Below, one piece after another: positions 8,380 to 17,521 of a stretch of DNA of 62,902 bases. The position numbers and the translations under genes are program-made. Each line of letters opens with the position of its first letter. The stretch's first letter is position 1. Source of the stretch: Alphaproteobacteria bacterium (GTDB taxonomy: Bacteria; Pseudomonadota; Alphaproteobacteria; Micavibrionales; Micavibrionaceae); assembly GCA_023700945.1 (NCBI GenBank), contig JAMPXY010000002.1:1-62902 (forward strand). Reading direction: 5' to 3'. The notes under the pieces were generated by a model. It did not search any database. It had not been told where the DNA came from and saw only the letters and a program-made list of their open reading frames with translations.

Positions 8380-8691
8380 TCAGCTATGCACTTCCCTGAG
8401 GATGGACTGCATTTCCTGCATCAGCCCCTTATTCGCTGACTTGATCTCGATAAACTTCATAATCGTAGCCATATTTTTCTGCCGATCGATCATCTCATAA
8501 GCGGCTTCGGAAGGCCTCTCGGTACGCGCTGGCACAGCCAGCGAAGCTTCGTCCATGCGGGCTGTGATAAGTTGTCGGGCCTGTTCGAGTAAATCATGAT
8601 CAATCAGGCCACGGGTCTGTTTCAAAACCAGCAAAGCCTCCTGCTTCAGCCGCCGCCGCTTCGGGTTTTCTGTATAATAAATCTTTCTCAC
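8380..8691 (-). CDS. Hypothetical protein, short, helical and charged
   Basis: 103 residues starting at a GTG at 8691, preceded by GGGAG six to seven bases upstream. The protein opens with a basic patch (MRKIYYTENPKRRRLKQEAL) and continues as helix with several Met, Glu and Gln residues (IDRQKNMATIMKFIEIKS). It has no signal or membrane segment. The size and charge would suit a small adaptor or nucleic-acid-associated protein, but nothing shows this. It is convergent with the exported-protein gene and divergent from waaA across about 120 bp. Confidence 0.7.
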   Translation of the reverse strand: MRKIYYTENPKRRRLKQEALLVLKQTRGLIDHDLLEQARQLITARMDEASLAVPARTERPSEAAYEMIDRQKNMATIMKFIEIKSANKGLMQEMQSILREVHS

Positions 8692-8812
8692 AATTCGCTC
8701 CCGCCGCCAGCTAGGGCTATGAAAAACAATAGCAAAATGGCGCTTTTCAAAGGTGAAACAAGCCCTTATATCTACAGAGTGCCTGCAGAAGCCCTAAAAT
8801 AAGGTTAGCGTA

Positions 8813-10117
8813 TTGAATTTTCTGATCAATCTCTATGGAGCAACCATCAAGGCCCTGACCCCGGCCTTGCCGCGGCTGCTGGAGTATCGCCGCGCCCGAG
8901 GCAAGGAAGATGGGGCACGGATAGAAGAACGCTACGGCATCGCCGCACAACCCAGGCCTGCCGGACCACTTGTCTGGATTCACGGTGCCAGCGTCGGCGA
9001 GGCCCAATCGACCCTGATCATGATAACCCATCTGCAGCAACGCTACCCCGGTGTCACCATCCTTTTGACCACCGGGACCATCACATCAGCCCAATATCTG
9101 CAAAGCCGCCTGCCAACGGGTGTCATTCACCAATACATTCCCCTCGATCATCCAGAATGGGTAGAGCGATTTCTCACGCACTGGAATCCACAATTAGTAC
9201 TCTGGATGGAATCAGAACTCTGGCCGACATTGCTCTCTGCGGTACAAAACCGCCGCATTCCGGCATTTTTACTCAATGCCCGCCTGTCACCGCGCTCGTT
9301 TCGACGCTGGCAATTCCTGTCGCTGGCCGCCGCTCCCTTGCTACGAACCTTTACGGCTATTCTAGCACAGACAGTAGATGACGCTGCGCGCTTTAAGAAA
9401 TTGGGTGGCACGAACGTCATCGTCACCGGAAACCTCAAATACGCCGCGACACCCCTGCCGTGTAATCAGAGTGATTTCCTATCTTTACAGCAGCACCTAA
9501 AAGACCGACCGCTCTGGCTTTATGCCAGCACCCATAAGGGCGAGGAAGAACTGGCCTGTCGTCTGCACTTGAGGTTAATCGCCGATATTCCCAACCTGTT
9601 AACAATCATTGTCCCACGCCACCCCGAACGCGGTGATGAGATCACCAAAATTTGCAGCACCTTTGGGGTCACAGCCCTGCAGCGCACCACCAGCCATCAA
9701 CTGCCTCAGCCAGACACACAACTTTATATCGCCGATACCTTGGGCGAACTCGGACTGTTCTACCGCATCTGCCCCCTCGCTTGTATTGGCCGCAGCTTCA
9801 GCGATGATGGCGGCGGCGGCCATAACCCGATTGAAGCCGCTCAATTAGGCTGTGCTGTCCTGCACGGCCCACATATCCAGAACCTGTTTGAAATTTATAA
9901 AGATATGAATCAGGCAGATGCGTCCTGTCTGGTGCGGGACCGGAATGAGTTTTATATCGTGCTGCGTGAATTGTTATTACACCCTGAAAAATTGCGTAAA
10001 CTGGCAGATACCGGACATAAATTTACCCAGCAGCAAAGTCTGGTGTTGCCCAACATCCTCCATCAGATCTATCCGGTGGCTGATCGTGCGCTCACTCCTG
10101 CCCCGGGGGCGGCATGA
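8813..10117 (+). CDS. waaA: 3-deoxy-D-manno-octulosonic acid (Kdo) transferase
   Basis: 434 residues from a TTG at 8813 with AAGG eight bases upstream. WaaA transfers Kdo from CMP-Kdo to lipid IVA at the inner face of the inner membrane. It has an N-terminal membrane-associated helix, WIHGASVGEAQS with the catalytic Glu63, LWMESELWPT, and the GT-B C-terminal donor site region ACIGRSFSDDGGGGHNPIEAA. Length fits the family. Its stop overlaps the lpxK start (ATGA), and lpxL follows in the same way, forming a tight lipid A operon. Confidence 0.95.
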   Translation: MNFLINLYGATIKALTPALPRLLEYRRARGKEDGARIEERYGIAAQPRPAGPLVWIHGASVGEAQSTLIMITHLQQRYPGVTILLTTGTITSAQYLQSRLPTGVIHQYIPLDHPEWVERFLTHWNPQLVLWMESELWPTLLSAVQNRRIPAFLLNARLSPRSFRRWQFLSLAAAPLLRTFTAILAQTVDDAARFKKLGGTNVIVTGNLKYAATPLPCNQSDFLSLQQHLKDRPLWLYASTHKGEEELACRLHLRLIADIPNLLTIIVPRHPERGDEITKICSTFGVTALQRTTSHQLPQPDTQLYIADTLGELGLFYRICPLACIGRSFSDDGGGGHNPIEAAQLGCAVLHGPHIQNLFEIYKDMNQADASCLVRDRNEFYIVLRELLLHPEKLRKLADTGHKFTQQQSLVLPNILHQIYPVADRALTPAPGAA

Positions 10118-11070
10118 CATTCAAAACACCAGATTTCTGGTACAAGACGGCCACCGACATTCCTCTTTCAAAGCGCTTACTCATTCCTGTAGGCTGGCTT
10201 TATGGCGCGCTTACCGCAGTCCGTCTTAAGGTAACCAAGCCTTACAAGGCTGGAATACCAGTCATTTGCATCGGCAACCTGACTGCAGGCGGTAGTGGCA
10301 AAACGCCGGTAGCGCTGGCGCTCATGAAGCTGATCCAGAGTACAGATATATATAAATCTCCCTGCTTTCTCACACGCGGCTATGGCGGCACTCAGGCAGG
10401 CCCGGTGACTGTCGGCCCAGACACGGGACTCGCTGCGGGAGATGAAGCCCTGCTGCTGATGCAGACAGCCCCCACCATTATCGCCCATGATCGTGCCGCC
10501 GGGGCCCGCTATGCGCAGAACTGTGGTCACGACCTGATCATCATGGATGACGGTTTTCAAAATCCACACCTCTATAAAGATATCAGTCTGGTTGTCGTCA
10601 ACGGCCAAACCGGCTGGGGCAACGGCCACATCGTTCCCGCAGGGCCCTTGCGTGAATTTATTAAAGCGGGGTTGCAACGTGCCACCGCCCTGATCGCCCT
10701 GGACGGCCCACCTCCGCAAGAGGCCGGCAAGCCTGTCGTGAAAGCCCACTGCCGCGTATCCTGCCCGCTGCCCCGCGGTAGCCGTGTTTTAGGCTTTTGC
10801 GCCCTAGGGCAACCCGCACGCTTTCGTGCTACCTTGTCAGATCTGGGGCTTGATGTGATTGCCTTCACAACATTTCCCGATCATTACCACTACACCGCTC
10901 ATGATATTGACGATCTTAAAGCCGCAGCCGCACGCCAAAACCTCCATCTGATCACCACAGAAAAGGATGCCGTCAAAATAATTGGACAAGACGGCATAAG
11001 CACAGTCCATCTGGAAGTCATTTTTGATAGCCCGGATGACCTTCTTAACCTGATTAAGGCACAGATATGA
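10114..11070 (+). CDS. lpxK: Tetraacyldisaccharide 4'-kinase
   Basis: 318 residues. LpxK phosphorylates the 4' position of the tetraacyl disaccharide to give lipid IVA. It shows an N-terminal membrane-contacting region, a P-loop in CIGNLTAGGSGKTPVALAL (Lys63), LTRGYGG, and the characteristic IIMDDGFQNP (about 142-151). A C-terminal ITTEKDAVK block is also typical. It overlaps waaA at its start and lpxL at its stop by ATGA junctions. Order in the operon differs from the pathway (LpxK acts before WaaA), which is common. Confidence 0.95.
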   Translation: MTFKTPDFWYKTATDIPLSKRLLIPVGWLYGALTAVRLKVTKPYKAGIPVICIGNLTAGGSGKTPVALALMKLIQSTDIYKSPCFLTRGYGGTQAGPVTVGPDTGLAAGDEALLLMQTAPTIIAHDRAAGARYAQNCGHDLIIMDDGFQNPHLYKDISLVVVNGQTGWGNGHIVPAGPLREFIKAGLQRATALIALDGPPPQEAGKPVVKAHCRVSCPLPRGSRVLGFCALGQPARFRATLSDLGLDVIAFTTFPDHYHYTAHDIDDLKAAAARQNLHLITTEKDAVKIIGQDGISTVHLEVIFDSPDDLLNLIKAQI

Positions 11071-11933
11071 AACAATTACGCTATGCTTTAGAATCTCTCC
11101 TTCTGATTTTCTTCTATGGCTTGTGTGACATACTGCCCTTAAGTGTCGCCTCGAATATGGGCGGCTGGATAGGCAGACAAATCGGCCCGCGTCTGGCTGC
11201 CAGTCGTAAGGCTTACAAACATCTGCAGGAATCCCTCCCGCATCTGGACGACGCCAATCAAGATCAGATCATCAGCACCATGTGGGATAATCTCGGACGG
11301 GTGATTGCTGAATATCCACACCTGCAAGAGATTGGGAAATATCATGTCACGCTCGCGGGACAAGAGGTGATCAAAACTGCCTTGTCTCAAGGAAAACCCG
11401 TCATTTTGTTCGGGGCTCATCTGGCCAACTGGGAAGTAATGGCACCAGCCCTGCTTGATCAAACCGGCTTGAAACTGGGGCTAGTCTACCGCGCTCCTAA
11501 CAATCCGGTTGCGGACCGCTTGCTCGATTATGCCCGTAGCCTGCACGGTCGGCTTGAAACCATCCCCAAATCACGTAGCGGTACAAGACGTCTCGTACAA
11601 ACACTTAAAGAAGGCCATAGCATTGGCATTCTGATCGACCAAAAATATAACGAGGGCGTTCCCGTTCCTTTCTTTGGCCGCCCGGCCATGACCAGTCCCG
11701 CCTTTGTCCAGTTGGCACGTAAATATGATGCCTGCCTGATCCCCTTTCATTGTGTCAGGGATCAGGGTTGTCATTTCACCATTACGTTTGAGAACCCGCT
11801 TAATCTGGACGGCACTGAGATCGAAGTGATATCCCGTGCCCATGAAAGGCTGGAGGATTGGATCACGAACAAACCGGGTGAGTGGATGTGGTTACATCGC
11901 CGCTGGGGAAAATCAGACTCTCTGGATCAATAA
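11067..11933 (+). CDS. Lipid A lauroyl/late acyltransferase (LpxL/HtrB family)
   Basis: 288 residues. An N-terminal hydrophobic helix (about 8-27) anchors it to the inner membrane. The HX4E-type catalytic motif is FGAHLANWEV (His118, Glu123), followed by LVYRAPNNP, GILIDQKYNEGVPVPFFG and PGEWMWLHRRWG near the end, all typical of lysophospholipid/late lipid A acyltransferases. It adds a secondary acyl chain to Kdo-lipid IVA; which chain (LpxL, LpxM or LpxP type) cannot be read from sequence. The 3' end overlaps the convergent HD-domain gene by seven bases. Confidence 0.92.
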   Translation: MKQLRYALESLLLIFFYGLCDILPLSVASNMGGWIGRQIGPRLAASRKAYKHLQESLPHLDDANQDQIISTMWDNLGRVIAEYPHLQEIGKYHVTLAGQEVIKTALSQGKPVILFGAHLANWEVMAPALLDQTGLKLGLVYRAPNNPVADRLLDYARSLHGRLETIPKSRSGTRRLVQTLKEGHSIGILIDQKYNEGVPVPFFGRPAMTSPAFVQLARKYDACLIPFHCVRDQGCHFTITFENPLNLDGTEIEVISRAHERLEDWITNKPGEWMWLHRRWGKSDSLDQ

Positions 11934-13027
11934 AAACTCTCACGCCCGGCCAGAATATCCTGCTCGGCTTGCTCAATCACCTGTGCCATCACCGGTCCGA
12001 ACAAGCGCTTGCCTGCATCGGTGAACATGGTTTCACCCAATTGATCACGCAAAAACGCCAGCACAGTTTTGGGGCCAGCCTGCATAATCCCCCTTTCCGC
12101 CAGAAAAGCAACGGTTTCCGTTGCGGTCCGGTCATAAGACAGTCCAGCTGATGTGCCAACATCTGCCTCATGCAAAAACATCGCCATTAGGACTAACTTG
12201 GGATGATCTTCGTAACGACGTAGCTTGCCCATCATCATGATTGAGACATCTTCGCTACGATCATCCCAGAACAGATGCTTGTATATTTTCTTCATCCGGA
12301 CGCAGGGACTGTTATCACCGGCAAAGAACGTGATATCAGTGCAAAAAACCAAGGTCTCTATCTGGCCGATAGCCTCAGCCGGTAATTCTGTCGCCTGCAA
12401 ATAAGGCCGCGCCAGATCAAAGGCATGCTGTTCCATCATCCCCGGCGTATAAACACCTTCGCGGGCATTATCGCCGCCTTCGTGGCCAAGATCATGAATG
12501 CACGCCGCCGCCAGCAACATCGCGATTTCATCCTTGCCCAGCAGCATATCCGCCGTACTTTCCTGATTATGAGCGGCGATCAAACGAATAGTATGGAATA
12601 GGACCTTACGGTAGTGCTCATTGCCGTGATATTGCAGATCATTGGGAATTTCTGCCAACATCGCTGCAATTAAAGCAGCCCGTACCGATGCGGCATCGGC
12701 GTCAAGGTCGAAGTGCTGGATGGCCTGCATCACCATTGCCGTCAAGGTTGGGCCGCCCCCTTCAGCTTCCCAACGGCCGAATACCGCCGAACACCGTTCG
12801 CCATAGGCTGCTGTTTCACGGCCGAACAAAAGTTCAGATACATCCGCCATGCGATGCATATCAGATTGAAATGTTTGCTGCAGTTGCAGGACACGTTCTT
12901 GCAGGGCTTCTCGCGTTAATAAAACCGAGGCCTCCGGCACAGTCTCATCAATCACCGGCTGTAAAGCGCGAAAAAAATTGTAATATGAATGTCCGTTATC
13001 GGGCCGGGCGGCAAGGTCTTGGGCCAA
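11927..13027 (-). CDS. HD-superfamily metal phosphohydrolase resembling class I cyclic nucleotide phosphodiesterase
   Basis: 366 residues, soluble. The C-terminal two thirds carry the HD metal ligands in the order seen in class I PDE folds: QYHGNEHYRKVLFHT (His134, His138), CIHDLGHEGG (His178, Asp179, His182), EQHAFDLARP (His201) and FLHEADVG (Asp289). The N-terminal 115 residues match nothing I recognise and could be regulatory. Class I PDEs hydrolyse cAMP or cGMP, but HD proteins also act on (p)ppGpp and nucleotides, so the substrate is open. The gene stands alone, convergent with lpxL and divergent from the DAHP synthase. Confidence 0.8.
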   Translation of the reverse strand: MAQDLAARPDNGHSYYNFFRALQPVIDETVPEASVLLTREALQERVLQLQQTFQSDMHRMADVSELLFGRETAAYGERCSAVFGRWEAEGGGPTLTAMVMQAIQHFDLDADAASVRAALIAAMLAEIPNDLQYHGNEHYRKVLFHTIRLIAAHNQESTADMLLGKDEIAMLLAAACIHDLGHEGGDNAREGVYTPGMMEQHAFDLARPYLQATELPAEAIGQIETLVFCTDITFFAGDNSPCVRMKKIYKHLFWDDRSEDVSIMMMGKLRRYEDHPKLVLMAMFLHEADVGTSAGLSYDRTATETVAFLAERGIMQAGPKTVLAFLRDQLGETMFTDAGKRLFGPVMAQVIEQAEQDILAGRESFY

Positions 13028-13174
13028 GGAAACCCCTCTTATGCTTTAAAAATTGCTGATTAATCATACAGGAAACAACTAAATCTTTGGAAAAATTAAG
13101 TGTTTTTCTTGCAATGCACAAGGAAAATCCCTAGTTTTATTTTCCTAAAAACGATTTTGAGAGTGTGTGCGAAG

Positions 13175-14569
13175 ATGACCGAAAAATGGACCCCGCAATC
13201 CTGGCGTAACAAACCGGCCAAACAACTCCCGGCCTACCCCGATGATATTGCCCTCAAGGATGCCGAAAACACTATGGCCGTCATGCCGCCACTGGTCTTT
13301 GCCGGGGAAGCCCGCAACTTAAAAAAACACCTAGCCGAAGTTGCCGAAGGGCGCGCCTTCTTGTTACAGGGGGGTGATTGCGCCGAAAGTTTTGCTGAAT
13401 TCAGCGCCAATAAAATTCGTGATACGTTCCGGGTTCTGCTGCAAATGTCTGTGGTTATGACCTTTGCCGGAGCCTTACCGATAATTAAAGTCGGGCGCAT
13501 GGCCGGACAATTTGCCAAACCACGCTCTGATGACAACGAAACCAAGAACGGCGTGACACTGCCAAGCTATCGCGGCGATATCATCAATGGTTACGATTTC
13601 ACCGCGAAAGACCGCATCCCCGATCCGCAGCGCATGCTACGCGCCTATAACCAGTCAGCCGCCACCCTGAACCTACTGCGCGCTTTTGCTTATGGTGGTT
13701 ATGCTGATCTGCACCGTGTCCATAAATGGAATTTGGATTTCGTCCAAGATAGCCCGCTAACCCTGCGCTACGAAGATCTCGCCAACCGTATTGATGAAGC
13801 TCTCAATTTTATGGCGGCTTGCGGCGTTACTGGCGACAAAGTCCCGGAAATCGTACGCCAGACTGAATTTTTTACCTCGCATGAAGCTTTGCTGCTGCCC
13901 TATGAAGAGGCATTGACCCGCGTCGATAGCTTGACTGGCGACTGGTACGATTGTTCGGCGCATATGGTCTGGATCGGGGCCCGCACCAATCAGACTGACG
14001 GGGCACAGGTTGAGTTTGTCCGCGGCATTAAAAACCCGATTGGTTTGAAATGCCCGCCCTCGCTTGACCCCGATACCTTGCTCAAGCTGATAGATGTGAT
14101 CAATCCCGAGAACGAGCCTGGTCGCCTGACCCTGATTGCCCGGATGGGTCATGATCAGGTCGAACAGAAACTGACGCCGTTGGTACGCGCCGTCAAAAAA
14201 GAAGGCCGCTCCGTGGTGTGGTCATGTGATCCGATGCATGGCAATACGATTAAATCCGATAACGGCTACAAGACCCGTAAATTCGATCATGTGCTGGGTG
14301 AAGTCCGCAGCTTCTTTGCTGTCCATAAAGCCGAGGGCACACATCCCGGCGGCGTCCATCTCGAACTGACCGGCCAGAACGTGACCGAATGCACCGGCGG
14401 TGCTGAAAAGATCACCGACGCCCATCTTTCGGACCGTTATCATACGGTGTGCGACCCACGCCTTAATGCCAATCAGGCATTGGAAATGGCCTTTTTGCTG
14501 GCAGAGGAACTGCGGTCCCTGCGTGGCGCCCGGCCCGTTTTCGACAGCCAGATTGCGGCTGCCGAGTAA
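13175..14569 (+). CDS. aroG: Class II 3-deoxy-7-phosphoheptulonate (DAHP) synthase
   Basis: 464 residues from the ATG at 13175; an upstream in-frame start at 13100 adds non-family sequence. It condenses erythrose 4-phosphate and phosphoenolpyruvate in the first step of the shikimate pathway. Class II features are the start [32 protein letters not shown] with the metal-ligand Cys69, [49 protein letters not shown] and [15 protein letters not shown]. It stands alone ahead of the NAD salvage genes. The symbol for class II enzymes varies between genomes (aroF or aroG). Confidence 0.95.
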   Translation: MTEKWTPQSWRNKPAKQLPAYPDDIALKDAENTMAVMPPLVFAGEARNLKKHLAEVAEGRAFLLQGGDCAESFAEFSANKIRDTFRVLLQMSVVMTFAGALPIIKVGRMAGQFAKPRSDDNETKNGVTLPSYRGDIINGYDFTAKDRIPDPQRMLRAYNQSAATLNLLRAFAYGGYADLHRVHKWNLDFVQDSPLTLRYEDLANRIDEALNFMAACGVTGDKVPEIVRQTEFFTSHEALLLPYEEALTRVDSLTGDWYDCSAHMVWIGARTNQTDGAQVEFVRGIKNPIGLKCPPSLDPDTLLKLIDVINPENEPGRLTLIARMGHDQVEQKLTPLVRAVKKEGRSVVWSCDPMHGNTIKSDNGYKTRKFDHVLGEVRSFFAVHKAEGTHPGGVHLELTGQNVTECTGGAEKITDAHLSDRYHTVCDPRLNANQALEMAFLLAEELRSLRGARPVFDSQIAAAE

Positions 14570-14595
14570 GATAAATAATATGTCAATCAACTAGT

Positions 14596-14635
14596 TTTCA
14601 TGCCTAACCCCTTATGCTAGGGTCAGGGCATGAAA
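14596..14635 (+). promoter_or_regulatory. Hairpin burying the start codon of the nicotinate phosphoribosyltransferase gene
   Basis: TTTCATGCC at 14596-14604 pairs perfectly with GGCATGAAA at 14627-14635, which contains the ATG at 14630. An inner ACCC/GGGT pair (14607-14610 and 14620-14623) covers the only Shine-Dalgarno-like AGGG. This could control translation or be a DNA operator; the function is inference. Confidence 0.45.
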
Positions 14636-15754
14636 CCGATTGACCGCTATATTGCCGACTGGACGGATACCTATTTCAAAAACACGAAACAGGTGATTAA
14701 CCGGAACGGCGATGCCACCGTCACCTATGCCATTTTCATTCGCCGCCCGGTCGTCAGCGCTCCACGCCTGTTGATCGAATGGTTGAACTTGGTCGCGACA
14801 GAGCGTGGCTTTTCGGTTGAGATCAACCTGCGTTATCCTGAAGGCAAGTGGGTCGGTGCAGGTGAGCCCCTGCTGTATATCACCGGGCCGATGTTGCATT
14901 TATGCGATCTTGAAACCCTGCTTCTGCAGAAACTGGGGCCTGCCTGTGTGGCCGCCTATAACGCCTTCACTATGTGCGTGACCTTGCCAGATGTGGCCTT
15001 TATCGCCATGGATGCACGCCACTGCGCCGGAACAGAGATGGCGGAGATGATGGCCTACGCCGCTAGTGTCGGGAGCGCCCGCGCCAAACGCAAATCAAAT
15101 GCTGTGGGATTTATCGGTAATGCGACCGATGCCACCGCACACTTTTTTGGCAACGACAAAGGCATGGGCACCATGCCGCATGCCCTAATCGGTTATGCCG
15201 GATCTACCTTAAAGGCTGCCCAGCTGTTTCATCAGGCCTTGCCCGACACGCCGCTTGCCGTTCTGGTCGATTATTTTGGCCGTGAGATTTCTGATTCACT
15301 TGAAGTCGCCAGTCACTTTACGGAACTGGCTCATGCGGGTCAGCTCTCGTTACGGGTTGATACGCCGGGCGGCCGCTATATGGAGGGACTGGATCCGCAA
15401 ACATCCTATGCCGTGCTGGAACGCCATGTCCCGGATGTCATTCGCGGCTACCGTAATGAAAACGAATTGCGCCATCTGATTGGCACAGGGGTTTCTGCCG
15501 CCGCCATCTGGCATCTGCGTGAGCGTCTGGATCAAGCTGGATACAATAAAGTTAAAATTACAGGATCTTCTGGATTCAGTCCGGAAAAATGCCGGTTAAT
15601 GGCCGATGCACGTGCGCCACTGGATTTTGTCGGGACGGGATCCTATCTTCCTGATAAGTGGACGGAGACTTACGCCACCGCCGACATTATTGAATATGAC
15701 GGCGTCCCACGGGTTAAACTGGGCCGTGAGTTCCTGCTTAGAAAAAAGGCCTAA
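14630..15754 (+). CDS. Nicotinate phosphoribosyltransferase family enzyme
   Basis: 374 residues. The type II phosphoribosyltransferase family joins nicotinate (or nicotinamide) to PRPP for NAD salvage. Visible features are the N-terminal YIADWTDTYFKNT, FIRRPVVSAP, ITGPMLHLCDLETLLLQKLG, FIAMDARHCAG, VLVDYFGREISDSLE, RVDTPGGRYMEGLDP, VKITGSSGFSPEKC and DFVGTGSYLPD. The length resembles the shorter NAPRT subgroup rather than E. coli PncB. The next gene encodes glutamine-dependent NAD synthetase four bases downstream, which supports nicotinate salvage. Substrate choice between nicotinate and nicotinamide is not settled by eye. The start codon sits in an inverted repeat. Confidence 0.88.
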   Translation: MKPIDRYIADWTDTYFKNTKQVINRNGDATVTYAIFIRRPVVSAPRLLIEWLNLVATERGFSVEINLRYPEGKWVGAGEPLLYITGPMLHLCDLETLLLQKLGPACVAAYNAFTMCVTLPDVAFIAMDARHCAGTEMAEMMAYAASVGSARAKRKSNAVGFIGNATDATAHFFGNDKGMGTMPHALIGYAGSTLKAAQLFHQALPDTPLAVLVDYFGREISDSLEVASHFTELAHAGQLSLRVDTPGGRYMEGLDPQTSYAVLERHVPDVIRGYRNENELRHLIGTGVSAAAIWHLRERLDQAGYNKVKITGSSGFSPEKCRLMADARAPLDFVGTGSYLPDKWTETYATADIIEYDGVPRVKLGREFLLRKKA

Positions 15755-15758
15755 TCAA

Positions 15759-17426
15759 ATGACGGCTCTATCTCTTCATATCACGCTGGCGCAAATCAAT
15801 CCGATTGTCGGCAATATTGAGTATAATCTCAATAAAATCAGGAAAATCCGCGATGATGCGCCGGACAACACTCATCTTGTTTTGTTTCCTGAACTATCCA
15901 TCTGTGGTTACCCTCCTGAAGATTTGGTGTTGAAGCCTTTTTTTCTGGAGCAGGTAAAGGATGCCGTCGATCAGCTGGTGCATGAATCAAAAAATAAATA
16001 TATAGCCCTGTCATGCCCATGGATGCAGGGCAGCAAGATTGTGAGCGCATTACATTTGATCGGAGAGGGCCAGATTGCTGGCACCGTCTACAAACATAAT
16101 TTACCCAATTACGGCGTGTTCGATGAAGCTCGAATTTTCAAATCAGGCCCACTGGCCGCGCCGCTGGAACTTAACGGCCACAAGCTAGGATTCATTGTCT
16201 GTGAAGATACCTGGACACCTGAAGTGGCAGCCCACCTCAAAGACCAAGGGGCTGAGCTATTGCTCAGCATCAATGCCAGCCCCTACGAAATCACCAAGCA
16301 CGAACAGCGTCTTGAGGTCGCACGCGCCCGGGTCAAGGAAACGGGATTACCCCTGATCTACGTCAATCAATGCGGTGGTCAGGACGAAATTGTTTTTGAT
16401 GGGGCCTCTTTTGCTCTGAACGAGCATGGCGATATGATTTTACAAGCTGAGGAATTTGTCGAGGACATTCATCATACCATGTGGACCAGAGGCGGCCAGG
16501 GACATTGGTTTTGCTCAACAGATACGATCCACCCCCCGCATGAGCAAACCGAAGCCATTTATCAGGCGCTGGTCATTTCCCTGCGCGACTATGTCAGTAA
16601 AAACGGATTCCCCGGAGTTTTGCTAGGCATGTCTGGTGGGGTCGACAGCGCTCTGTCAGCCGCCATTGCCGTTGACGCATTAGGGGCCAATGATGTCCAC
16701 GGCGTCATGATGCCTTCTATATACACCTCACGCGAAAGTCATCAAGATGCCGAAACCAGTTGCCGCCTGCTCGGGATTCGTTACGATGTCATTCCTATCG
16801 CTGACCCAGTATCCGCCTTTGAAAAGGTGCTAGCCACCCACCTGACCGATGATACACCCGATATTACCCACCAGAATATTCAGGCGCGTTGCCGCGGTAT
16901 CACTTTAATGGCGCTTTCAAATGCCACTGGCAAGATGGTGTTATCGACCGGTAATAAATCAGAAGTGGCTGTAGGTTACGCTACTCTGTATGGCGATATG
17001 TGCGGCGGTTTTAATGTCCTGAAAGATATTTATAAAACCCAAGTCTATGAGCTCTGCCGCTGGCGCAACCAGCATAAGCCCGATCATGGTTTTGGCCCGC
17101 ACGATCTGGTGATCCCCGACAATGTCCTGACCAAAGCTCCCACTGCTGAACTGAAGGCCCATCAGCGCGATCAGGATAGTCTGCCGCCTTATGATATTCT
17201 CGACAGCATCCTTAAGGGCCTGATTGAGCATGACTGGGATGTCAAAACCATTGCGGCCCATGGCGGCCATGATCCGGCACTGGTGCAACAAATCTGGCAC
17301 ATGCTGGATCGGGCCGAATACAAGCGCCGCCAGGCAGCCCCTGGCCCCAAAATCACCCGTCGCTCCTTTGGCCGCGAGCGCCGTTACCCCATCACCAATC
17401 CTTTTTCTCGTATTCTCAAAGGGTAA
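15759..17426 (+). CDS. nadE: Glutamine-dependent NAD+ synthetase
   Basis: 555 residues from the ATG at 15759; the longer frame to 15606 overlaps the upstream gene and lacks homology. The enzyme amidates nicotinate adenine dinucleotide to NAD+. The N-terminal nitrilase-type glutaminase has the triad Glu45 (FPELS), Lys112 (YKHNLPNYGVFDE) and Cys148 (VCEDTWTP). The C-terminal synthetase has the P-loop LGMSGGVDSALSAAIA, MPSIYTSRES, LSTGNKSEVAVGYATLYGDM and LTKAPTAEL. It follows the phosphoribosyltransferase gene closely, so both probably form one NAD salvage operon. Confidence 0.96.
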   Translation: MTALSLHITLAQINPIVGNIEYNLNKIRKIRDDAPDNTHLVLFPELSICGYPPEDLVLKPFFLEQVKDAVDQLVHESKNKYIALSCPWMQGSKIVSALHLIGEGQIAGTVYKHNLPNYGVFDEARIFKSGPLAAPLELNGHKLGFIVCEDTWTPEVAAHLKDQGAELLLSINASPYEITKHEQRLEVARARVKETGLPLIYVNQCGGQDEIVFDGASFALNEHGDMILQAEEFVEDIHHTMWTRGGQGHWFCSTDTIHPPHEQTEAIYQALVISLRDYVSKNGFPGVLLGMSGGVDSALSAAIAVDALGANDVHGVMMPSIYTSRESHQDAETSCRLLGIRYDVIPIADPVSAFEKVLATHLTDDTPDITHQNIQARCRGITLMALSNATGKMVLSTGNKSEVAVGYATLYGDMCGGFNVLKDIYKTQVYELCRWRNQHKPDHGFGPHDLVIPDNVLTKAPTAELKAHQRDQDSLPPYDILDSILKGLIEHDWDVKTIAAHGGHDPALVQQIWHMLDRAEYKRRQAAPGPKITRRSFGRERRYPITNPFSRILKG

Positions 17427-17430
17427 GCCT

Positions 17431-17500
17431 GCCATAAAGTCTCTGGGGCAATCTCCGGGAAAAACTCTGGTAAGTCCCGGAAATTCCTGCTAAATATGGC
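17431..17500 (+). promoter_or_regulatory. Structured leader before gltX
   Basis: An outer pair GCCATA (17431-17436) / TATGGC (17495-17500) encloses TCCGGGA (17454-17460) / TCCCGGA (17475-17481) with a 14-base loop. It ends about 20 bases before the gltX start. There is no T tract, so it is not a simple terminator. Any role is inference. Confidence 0.3.
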
Positions 17501-17521
17501 AAACCAACAAGGATTTATTGT

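Noticed and set aside
12688-13059. Plus-strand 123-residue frame
   Set aside because: It is antisense to the HD-domain gene and has no ribosome binding site or family features.
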